A stretch of DNA of 5,238 nucleotides from Candidatus Woesearchaeota archaeon. Its GTDB lineage: Archaea; Nanoarchaeota; Nanoarchaeia; Woesearchaeales; CALCXY01. The stretch is taken from NCBI GenBank assembly GCA_030751555.1, contig JASMFX010000008.1, forward strand, positions 1 through 5,238, given 5' to 3'. Shown here piece after piece: positions 1 through 4,475 of the stretch; position 1 is the first letter of the stretch; each line of letters begins with the position of its first letter. Below the pieces are notes generated by a model. That model worked only from the letters and a program-made list of their open reading frames with translations, searched no databases and was not told the origin of the DNA. The translations under genes and the position numbers were made by a program.

Positions 1-1
1 G

Positions 2-736
2 TTTTGGGATTTGGAGTTAGGGTTGTTTTTCCAGAGATTGTCTGAAAAGGATCCTGAAACTGGAGAAATTAAGCATCCTGGCAGTATTGATTATAAGAAC
101 TATTTGGTTAAAATGGATGGGATTAAGGCAAATTATGATAGGAATTATGGTTATGGTTTTTTTGTTATAAAACCAAAGGATTCTGGTCTTGTAGATGCAG
201 ATAAGTATGATCGTGTTGGGTTGTATGACGCAAAGTTCTCGTTTCAGGGAGGTTATTATGATGATTCAGGTAATTTCATAACTCCAGATATTGAGAAATA
301 TTCACTCACCAAGATTAAGGATTTGATCCATGCTGATTTTCAATTAGGACTCAAGGCTTTTGAAGGTGTTACTTTCTTATCTAAGCTATCTGAGAAGTTT
401 GGTAAACCTACTGGTAAGCGACAGGATACTAAAAAAGCATATGTGCTTGCTTGCTTGGATTATCCAACTACCTATAAGGATGGGATTGTTATTCCATTCT
501 ATCTCTTAGTTAGGAAAAAAGACAAGATTGATAAGGCTTCTGTTGATTGTGCAATACTTTTAGGTAAAAAGGAGCCTGATTTTCTTGATCCTCCATTTTC
601 TCTTGTTTGCAATGAGATGGGAGGGAGTTGCATAGAATTGGGTAAAGAAGGGGAGAAGGGTTGTAGTAATAAAGAACAGGTTTCTTTCTGCGGTGATTCT
701 AATAATCCTAATAGGGTTTGTTGTATGACTTCTTAA
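2..736 (+). CDS. Partial surface protein of unknown function with C-terminal six-cysteine module (5' end missing)
   Basis: The reading frame is open from base 2 with no stop upstream of a possible TTG at 11, so the true start very likely lies outside the window. Residue numbers here count from that TTG (241 residues). The body (about 1-195) is a mixed polar sequence rich in Tyr, Lys and Asp with no family I recognise; it holds two isolated cysteines, in YVLACLDYP and SVDCAILLG. Residues 200-238 form a compact module with spacing C-x6-C-x10-C-x8-C-x9-CC and Gly-Gly just before the second cysteine; only three residues follow the CC. The same module recurs in the next three genes, which ties this protein to them. 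A signal or anchor helix is expected in the missing N-terminus, by analogy. It ends in TAA, 43 bases before the next gene. Coding status is strong; function is unknown. Confidence 0.85.
   Translation, partial: FWDLELGLFFQRLSEKDPETGEIKHPGSIDYKNYLVKMDGIKANYDRNYGYGFFVIKPKDSGLVDADKYDRVGLYDAKFSFQGGYYDDSGNFITPDIEKYSLTKIKDLIHADFQLGLKAFEGVTFLSKLSEKFGKPTGKRQDTKKAYVLACLDYPTTYKDGIVIPFYLLVRKKDKIDKASVDCAILLGKKEPDFLDPPFSLVCNEMGGSCIELGKEGEKGCSNKEQVSFCGDSNNPNRVCCMTS
608..724 (+). other. Six-cysteine module, copy 1 (domain within the first gene)
   Basis: Encodes C-x6-C-x10-C-x8-C-x9-CC, with the first inter-cysteine loop reading NEMGGS. It is the C-terminal domain of a larger protein, whereas copies 2-4 are attached directly to a membrane helix. 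Six cysteines ending in an adjacent pair suggest three disulfides in an extracytoplasmic domain; the disulfides are inference. Confidence 0.7.
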
Positions 737-745
737 ACTTAACAT

Positions 746-759
746 AAAGTTTATAAACT
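746..759 (+). promoter_or_regulatory. Archaeal BRE/TATA-like promoter, palindromic
   Basis: TTTATAAA at 750-757 is preceded by AAAG at 746-749, resembling a TFB recognition element plus TATA box. The box lies inside a perfect 12-bp palindrome, AGTTTATAAACT (748-759). Archaeal transcription usually starts about 25 bp downstream of the TATA centre, which here falls at about 778-780, the first base of the next ATG. This predicts a leaderless transcript that begins the small-gene run. The palindrome could also allow TATA binding in either orientation or serve as a regulator site; that is not shown. Confidence 0.5.
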
Positions 760-779
760 CAAACTAGGGATAAGAAGGT

Positions 780-1073
780 ATGAATAAGAAAGCTGCTATT
801 GAGATGGATAAGATGATTGGGCTAGCTATTCTTGCTATTTTTGTGGTTGTTTTTTTATTTATTATGGGTGGAGGGTTTAAAAGGGGATCAAAAAGTATTG
901 GTGTAGGTGCAACCTGTGGAGAATTGAATGGAGAATGTTCTGCTACTGGAAAATGTCCTCCTGAAACTTGTAGTAAATCTGGTGGATGCGGTAAATTAAT
1001 ATTTCCTAAAGTTACTAAGGGTTGTGGAGATGGAGATGGAGAATCAAAAAGATGTTGCGTTGGACTAGGGTAA
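780..1073 (+). CDS. Small pilin-like membrane-anchored protein with eight-cysteine head
   Basis: A 97-residue protein of unknown function. The N-terminus MNKKAAIEMDK is basic and runs into one hydrophobic helix (about 12-32, ending MGGG), then a short GFKRGSKS linker and the cysteine domain from residue 46 to 93. Spacing is C-x6-C-x5-C-x4-C-x5-C-x11-C-x9-CC, i.e. the six-cysteine module seen in its neighbours plus one extra pair. The first loop is GELNGE. The layout fits a class III (pilin-like) signal with a possible processing site after Lys-Lys-Ala, or an uncleaved anchor; in both cases the cysteines face outward. The ATG lies about 25 bp after a TATA-like box; AAGGT directly abuts the start, so a leaderless start is more likely than Shine-Dalgarno use. 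The last 22 bases overlap the next gene if that starts at 1052. Confidence 0.85.
   Translation: MNKKAAIEMDKMIGLAILAIFVVVFLFIMGGGFKRGSKSIGVGATCGELNGECSATGKCPPETCSKSGGCGKLIFPKVTKGCGDGDGESKRCCVGLG
915..1058 (+). other. Cysteine module, copy 2 (with one extra cysteine pair)
   Basis: Encodes residues 46-93 of the 780-1073 protein. It has eight cysteines, including the terminal CC. Loop lengths are 6, 5, 4, 5, 11 and 9. The first loop (GELNGE) and the last (GDGDGESKR) match the positions of the equivalent loops in the other copies; the extra cysteines fall in the middle. Confidence 0.7.
1025..1042 (+). repeat. Three perfect tandem copies of TGGAGA
   Basis: TGGAGA occurs three times without mismatch. 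In the 780-1073 gene it encodes the Gly-Asp-Gly-Asp-Gly-Glu loop between the last single cysteine and the CC pair. The third copy also supplies GGAG (1038-1041), 10 bases before the ATG at 1052 of the next gene, so it may double as its ribosome binding site. Gain or loss of a hexamer unit would keep frame and only change the loop length. Confidence 0.75.
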
Positions 1074-1327
1074 AAAAAGGAATGGCGATGAATTATATTG
1101 TGAAGATTGCAATACTTCTTGTGCTTTTCTTGGTTATTGTTTTTATGATTGGACAAAAATTTAAGCTTTTTGGGACAAGCCAACAGTGTAAGAGCAGGGG
1201 AGGGAATTGCAATCCTACTTGCAAAGACACTGAAATAAAGCTCTTTACTGAAGATTGTCCTAATGCTGCTCTAGGAAAAAAGAATAATGGGCCATGTTGC
1301 TTGCCTAAATCAGAGGTGGGATTTTGA
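1052..1327 (+). CDS. Small pilin-like membrane-anchored protein with beta-defensin-like six-cysteine spacing
   Basis: With ATG 1052 this is 91 residues: MLRWTRVKKG, a strongly hydrophobic helix (about 15-34), a linker, then a six-cysteine domain at 46-83 and a short tail. Spacing is C-x6-C-x3-C-x11-C-x12-CC, and the first loop reads KSRGGN. Start choice is uncertain. ATG 1052 keeps the Lys-Lys-Gly that precedes the helix in the neighbouring genes, has GGAG 10 bases upstream, and places the first module cysteine at residue 46, as in the preceding gene. ATG 1082 or 1088 would remove the basic stretch; AAGGA (1077-1081) is 6 bases before 1088, so 1088 is not excluded. The gene overlaps its upstream neighbour by 22 bases and its downstream neighbour by 4. 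Function is unknown; a secreted or surface disulfide-rich subunit is inferred. Confidence 0.8.
   Translation: MLRWTRVKKGMAMNYIVKIAILLVLFLVIVFMIGQKFKLFGTSQQCKSRGGNCNPTCKDTEIKLFTEDCPNAALGKKNNGPCCLPKSEVGF
1187..1300 (+). other. Six-cysteine module, copy 3 (tightest match to a beta-defensin spacing)
   Basis: Residues 46-83 of the 1052-1327 protein. It has exactly six cysteines, C-x6-C-x3-C-x11-C-x12-CC, with Gly-Gly at the third and second positions before the second cysteine. Between cysteines 3 and 4 it reads KDTEIKLFTED, a likely beta strand by its alternating pattern. Confidence 0.7.
1313..1318 (+). promoter_or_regulatory. Shine-Dalgarno site fixing a TTG start
   Basis: GAGGTG is an exact match to the core complementary to the archaeal 16S rRNA 3' end (CACCTC). 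It ends 5 bases before TTG 1324. No ATG is available at a suitable position, so this site is the main reason for accepting the TTG start. Confidence 0.75.
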
Positions 1328-1611
1328 ACAAAAAAGGGCAGATGGCCAATCAGATCAAGAACTTTATTTTCATTGCAATTCTTATTATGTTCGGATTGGG
1401 GCTCGCTAACCACTTTTGGGGCGGAACTGGACAGGATGTTAAAAAATGTACAGGGGGAGAGTGCGTTCCTAAGGTTGATTGTGAGGAAAACTCTATTATT
1501 GAAAATCAAGTGTGCAAGTTAGTTGGCGGCAAAGATTCTAGTGAAGAACCTCTTGTATGTTGCCATCAAAAAAAGGCTCAGGTGCCATTCTATGCAAATG
1601 AGAATGTATAA
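1324..1611 (+). CDS. Small pilin-like membrane-anchored protein with six-cysteine head (TTG start)
   Basis: A 95-residue protein. The N-terminus MNKKGQ matches the K-K-G-Q form of archaeal class III signal peptides, with possible cleavage before Gln6. A hydrophobic helix spans about 14-28, followed by the linker NHFWGGTGQD and the cysteine module at 42-80, spacing C-x4-C-x5-C-x10-C-x14-CC. The first loop is TGGE, two residues shorter than in the sister copies but keeping Gly-Gly before the second cysteine. A 15-residue tail follows. The TTG start overlaps the previous stop (TTGA) and has a strong ribosome binding site 5 bases upstream, so translation is probably coupled. Its 3' end overlaps the next gene by 20 bases. 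It is a likely paralogue of the two preceding small genes; cleavage by a prepilin peptidase is inference. Confidence 0.85.
   Translation: MNKKGQMANQIKNFIFIAILIMFGLGLANHFWGGTGQDVKKCTGGECVPKVDCEENSIIENQVCKLVGGKDSSEEPLVCCHQKKAQVPFYANENV
1447..1563 (+). other. Six-cysteine module, copy 4
   Basis: Residues 42-80 of the 1324-1611 protein, spacing C-x4-C-x5-C-x10-C-x14-CC. It shares Gly-Gly before the second cysteine and the terminal CC with copies 1 and 3, but has a shorter first loop and a longer last loop (KLVGGKDSSEEPLV). Confidence 0.7.
1580..1584 (+). promoter_or_regulatory. Shine-Dalgarno site supporting ATG 1592
   Basis: AGGTG ends 7 bases before ATG 1592, an ideal spacing. The other in-frame ATGs at 1598, 1604 and 1628 lie 13 or more bases away, so this site favours 1592. 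Confidence 0.55.
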
Positions 1612-2263
1612 AAAGGGAAATGTCATTATGAATGAAATCCCTGATTGGGTTTTTGTTCTGATTGCTATTGTAGTTATAGGTGGTGTTATTTTTGGAACGA
1701 CGATAGGTGAATTTAAGGGATTTCTTACCAAGAGGACAGCAGATTTCAAATCAGTAGAGTGCGAGATTCAATTAAGTCCATACAGTACAGATAATACTTT
1801 TGGTAATGATGATGGAGATAGTAGGGCTATTAACTGTGACATATGTCTTGGCAAAAAAGGAGAATGTAGTATAGGTGTTAGCTCTTGCGGTGGTGTTGAT
1901 GCTGATCACGATCGTATACCTGATGGGTGTGACAATAGTGATAAGCACGATAAATCTCTTAATTGTCCGTTCCAGTTAATAAAGAATGGCAAGTTTCAGT
2001 TACAATGTTGTACTTATAATTTATGGAAGGAAATTCCATATACGCCTGGTAAAGAGTTTGAAAAAAACAATTACTATCCTGGCTATTGGTGTTTAGATAA
2101 AGGTCAATATCAGGGGGGCTTCAAACTCCTTGATGGCAAAAACAAAGTTACTAGTATAGCATATCTAACTCTTCCATTGGGTCAATTAATTGAATCCAAT
2201 GATTATCTTTCGAAATCAAGTACGAAAAAGTCTTATTGGGAAGACTTATCAAAACGAGGATGA
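1592..2263 (+). CDS. Membrane-anchored cysteine-rich protein with thrombospondin type 3-like calcium motif
   Basis: From ATG 1592 it is 223 residues: MQMRMYKKGNVIMNEIPD, a hydrophobic helix (about 19-39), then an outward-facing domain. It has ten cysteines, at 57, 82, 85, 92, 99, 113, 125, 139-140 (CC) and 167. Residues 103-117, DADHDRIPDGCDNSD, follow the D-x-D-x-D-x-x-x-D-x-x-D pattern of thrombospondin type 3 repeats, which bind calcium through the aspartates. A second acidic stretch, GNDDGDS (71-77), lies upstream. The CC follows a run of single cysteines, as in the small neighbours, but the spacing differs, so common descent is only possible. The C-terminal part (145-223) is aromatic and lysine-rich and unrecognised. 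The start is supported by AGGTG at 1580 and retention of Lys-Lys-Gly; ATGs at 1598, 1604 and 1628 remain possible. It overlaps the next gene by ATGA. Confidence 0.85.
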   Translation: MQMRMYKKGNVIMNEIPDWVFVLIAIVVIGGVIFGTTIGEFKGFLTKRTADFKSVECEIQLSPYSTDNTFGNDDGDSRAINCDICLGKKGECSIGVSSCGGVDADHDRIPDGCDNSDKHDKSLNCPFQLIKNGKFQLQCCTYNLWKEIPYTPGKEFEKNNYYPGYWCLDKGQYQGGFKLLDGKNKVTSIAYLTLPLGQLIESNDYLSKSSTKKSYWEDLSKRG

Positions 2264-4272
2264 AATTCTTTACAGGTAGATCAAAAAAGGGGGAGGCTGT
2301 AGATCCTTCATTTAAGTTTTTAATAGGGGCCATTATGGTGACTATTATATTTTGGCCTACTATTGGGTTTGCTGGGAAGGCTACTGGTTTGCTTACTGAT
2401 CAAAAGCATGATGTTGCGCAGCAGAATCTAGATAATCTTGCATTTGCGATTGAGAATTTGGTAGAGGGTAATAATGATTTCAGTACTGATACCATTCTGT
2501 TTAAACTGCCTAAACAGAAGTATCTTCTTGCAGGTTTTGATTACAAAAATAATAGATTAGATTTTAATAATGAGGATGATTCAGATACCTTTACCTTAAA
2601 AAAACCAAGTTCGTGTCATGGAGAGGCGTGTCTCTGTCTTTACAAATATGATGGTGTGGATTCCCAACTCGTAAGGAAATGTATACCTTATGATAAAAAT
2701 ATTATTTTTTCTGCTAAGCATGGTGTGGATGGCAGTGATGATGATAAGGTGGTGCATTATAATATTGGAGGAAAGAGTTTTATGGTGGGGGATTTACATA
2801 GAAGGACTAAGGAAGCAGGTTTACCTTCAGTTGAATATGAAACTCTGGCTTTATGGGGGTATGATGACTCGCTAAGTTTCTATGTAGAAAAGATAAACTT
2901 GATTGAAGGGAAGATTTCAATCTATGTTGGATTGCTTCCTCAGGATGAACAAAGAAAATTTAGTTTTCAGGAAAGATTTGATCCATTTGTGAAGGAGAAA
3001 TACTTTGATGCATTAGGGGATAATAATAACTACATTGAAACTAATTATGGTCACCTTTTTTCTGATCCAGAACAAACTATACGTGGTTGGAAGGAAAAGG
3101 GCTACTCAGAGGAGACTGGATTAAATGATTTAGAGAAAACGTTTGATTTAGCATTACCTCAACTTGGCTTTTTGCAGAGGAGTCCTGATGCGCAGTCCAG
3201 AGCACTTCAAGATGAGTTAGAGGACTCTCTTATTAAGTATCTCAGGGTGCTTATTACTTTAGACAAGGCCAAGGAGAACCCACGGTATAAGGATGGGATT
3301 AAAAAATACTATGCACAGTTTAGAAAATATTTTCCTAACAAAGGTATTCCTGTTGATACTGCAAATGAGATAATCTCTGGTCATTATTTAGACAAGGCTG
3401 ATGAGGATGCATTGCTGAAAGGCAATCAAGGGCTTGTGCAGCAGAGAAAAGAGGAGGGAACTTTAGGGATTGCTGTTGGGTTGATTGGCACGAATAACAA
3501 GGGTGCTGTACAACAATTAAGTGGGATAGTAGATGATGATCAAAATGATCAGATCACTCGAGGGAAAGCGTTGCTCTATCTTCTTCAAGTAGAGGAAGAT
3601 GCACTGTTGAGTGGCAATGACTTAGACATTGCTAATTTACCAGCTGCTTTTTCATCTAGTGTCGTGGAATTAGGTTCAGATAAATTCAAGGATCTTACTA
3701 CTCAAGATGGATTTTCTTATGGGAACATTGCTCAATTTTATCAGGCAGAGATTGATTATGTTAAAGGATTTGGTGGGAAAATTGATGGTAAAGATGTTGT
3801 CGGTGAGGAAATTCTGGAAGAGGGGGATTTGGATAATGTTAAGAATGCGCTTAGTAGTTTTCAAGATGCTCATAAACATTTCAAACAGATGGATCAGAGT
3901 ACATTGCCCTTGGAATTCAGGGGTAAGGTTGATTCGTATGTGACAGAATTTGGAGCTCTTATCGATAAGACCAGGTATAGGACTGGTGTTCTGTTCTATC
4001 TTCAAGCCATTAAGAGGTTTATTCCCTCTGCAACTGAGGAAACTACTTTGCAAGAGATAAAAAATGTTCTTGGTACTAAGACTACTGAGGAGGATAAGTT
4101 GGAGATGGGAATGGCAACTGTTGACCTTGAAAGAGCCATGACTAATTTCCGTATTGTTGCGCAATCTGAAGAAGAATTTGTTAAAGATCCTGTGATATAT
4201 CTTGATGAACTTATTGTTATGAAGCTTAATATTGAGTTTTTTATGGATTTACTTCCGATAGAAGTTTCTTAG
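2260..4272 (+). CDS. Large membrane-anchored protein with short cysteine cluster and helical C-terminal part, unknown function
   Basis: 670 residues from ATG 2260, which overlaps the previous stop as ATGA; an in-frame TTG at 2236 would add eight residues but is less likely. The N-terminus carries GRSKKGEAVDPS and a hydrophobic helix (about 18-38), again a pilin-like or anchor layout. Residues 50-145 form a probable globular domain containing all four cysteines, C119-x4-C-x-C ... C141, a possible metal or disulfide site. From about 290 to the end the sequence is rich in Leu, Glu, Lys and Gln with alternating amphipathic stretches and no cysteine, which I read as a long alpha-helical, perhaps TPR-like, region; I cannot prove a repeat. 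EDALLKGN (382-389) and EDALLSGN (446-453) are near-identical and 64 residues apart. The size and position suggest a scaffold or assembly protein for the small subunits (inference). It ends in TAG. Confidence 0.88.
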   Translation: MKFFTGRSKKGEAVDPSFKFLIGAIMVTIIFWPTIGFAGKATGLLTDQKHDVAQQNLDNLAFAIENLVEGNNDFSTDTILFKLPKQKYLLAGFDYKNNRLDFNNEDDSDTFTLKKPSSCHGEACLCLYKYDGVDSQLVRKCIPYDKNIIFSAKHGVDGSDDDKVVHYNIGGKSFMVGDLHRRTKEAGLPSVEYETLALWGYDDSLSFYVEKINLIEGKISIYVGLLPQDEQRKFSFQERFDPFVKEKYFDALGDNNNYIETNYGHLFSDPEQTIRGWKEKGYSEETGLNDLEKTFDLALPQLGFLQRSPDAQSRALQDELEDSLIKYLRVLITLDKAKENPRYKDGIKKYYAQFRKYFPNKGIPVDTANEIISGHYLDKADEDALLKGNQGLVQQRKEEGTLGIAVGLIGTNNKGAVQQLSGIVDDDQNDQITRGKALLYLLQVEEDALLSGNDLDIANLPAAFSSSVVELGSDKFKDLTTQDGFSYGNIAQFYQAEIDYVKGFGGKIDGKDVVGEEILEEGDLDNVKNALSSFQDAHKHFKQMDQSTLPLEFRGKVDSYVTEFGALIDKTRYRTGVLFYLQAIKRFIPSATEETTLQEIKNVLGTKTTEEDKLEMGMATVDLERAMTNFRIVAQSEEEFVKDPVIYLDELIVMKLNIEFFMDLLPIEVS

Positions 4273-4404
4273 TGTTTGCTGAAATACTATGTTGAAAGGC
4301 AATCTGTTTTTAGTGGAAAGCCACCCATTGTGCTACCTTGTATCGAGGGCCCACCCCAACCCATGATCAATTAATTGCCCAATGTATGAAGTCTTATTTG
4401 GTAG

Positions 4405-4431
4405 AGCCTCCCCCTTGTAGCAGCAGAGGCT
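4405..4431. repeat. Inverted repeat (hairpin) in the spacer
   Basis: AGCCTC (4405-4410) and GAGGCT (4426-4431) are perfect reverse complements separated by 15 bases; a G-U pair (4404/4432) can extend the stem. It is followed by TTAAAAAGC rather than a T-run, so it does not look like a standard terminator. It lies just upstream of the promoter-like box of the next gene. Confidence 0.45.
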
Positions 4432-4440
4432 TAAAAAGCA

Positions 4441-4454
4441 AAACCAATATAAAT
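4441..4454 (+). promoter_or_regulatory. TATA-like promoter, probably leaderless
   Basis: AATATAAAT at 4446-4454 is preceded by an A-rich BRE-like stretch (AAACC from 4441). Its centre is about 26 bp before ATG 4476, so transcription should start at or next to the start codon. No ribosome binding site precedes that ATG, in agreement with a leaderless message for the downstream gene pair. Confidence 0.5.
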
Positions 4455-4475
4455 GTCGCTATTAAAATAGATTTG

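Larger units (their letters stand above)
4273..4475. other. 203-base spacer, C-rich, no convincing gene
   Basis: The only sizeable gap in the window. Its middle (about 4314-4430) is richer in GC than the flanking genes and unusually rich in C on the + strand (CCACCC, CCCACCCCAACCC, CCTCCCCC), opposite to the purine-rich coding strands around it. It contains a T5 run at 4307-4311, the 10-bp palindrome CAATTAATTG (4368-4377), and a 6-bp hairpin stem (4405-4431). TGCTAC (4331-4336) could pair with GTAGCA (4417-4422). A structured RNA, a transcription boundary or decayed coding sequence are all possible; none is demonstrated. I saw no tRNA or known RNA signature. Confidence 0.5.

Noticed and set aside
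1072..1078. A7 run as a programmed frameshift site between two small genes
   Set aside because: It lies at and just after the stop of the first gene; A-runs before GG arise here simply from Lys-Lys-Gly codons, and no stimulatory structure is visible.
764..1183. Long minus-strand reading frame, proline-rich product
   Set aside because: It lies opposite two genes with clear signal helices and cysteine modules; its composition is what the reverse of purine-rich coding DNA gives.
1093..1509. Minus-strand reading frame of 138 codons
   Set aside because: Antisense to two cysteine-module genes, with no ribosome site or recognisable domain.
1523..1591. Upstream extension of the ten-cysteine protein
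   Set aside because: It would overlap the preceding gene by 89 bases and put 23 residues before the basic stretch; AGGTG at 1580 favours ATG 1592.
2690..2875. Plus-strand alternative frame with a hydrophobic start
   Set aside because: Fully inside the large gene in another frame; Met/Trp-rich product typical of a frame shadow.
3676..4164. Minus-strand reading frame of 162 codons
   Set aside because: Antisense to the large protein, whose own frame is continuous and compositionally normal; no start signal or family.
4307..4311. T5 run after the large gene as an archaeal terminator
   Set aside because: A single five-T run is too common in this A+T-rich sequence to call a terminator.
4287..4364. 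25-residue minus-strand frame starting MGWGGPSIQG
   Set aside because: Too short to support, no ribosome binding site seen, and it lies in the compositionally odd spacer.
4338..4475. 46-codon N-terminal extension of the cysteine-free pilin-like protein
   Set aside because: Pro- and Cys-rich, unlike the rest; it overlaps the TATA-like box and hairpin, and would bury the basic-helix signal.
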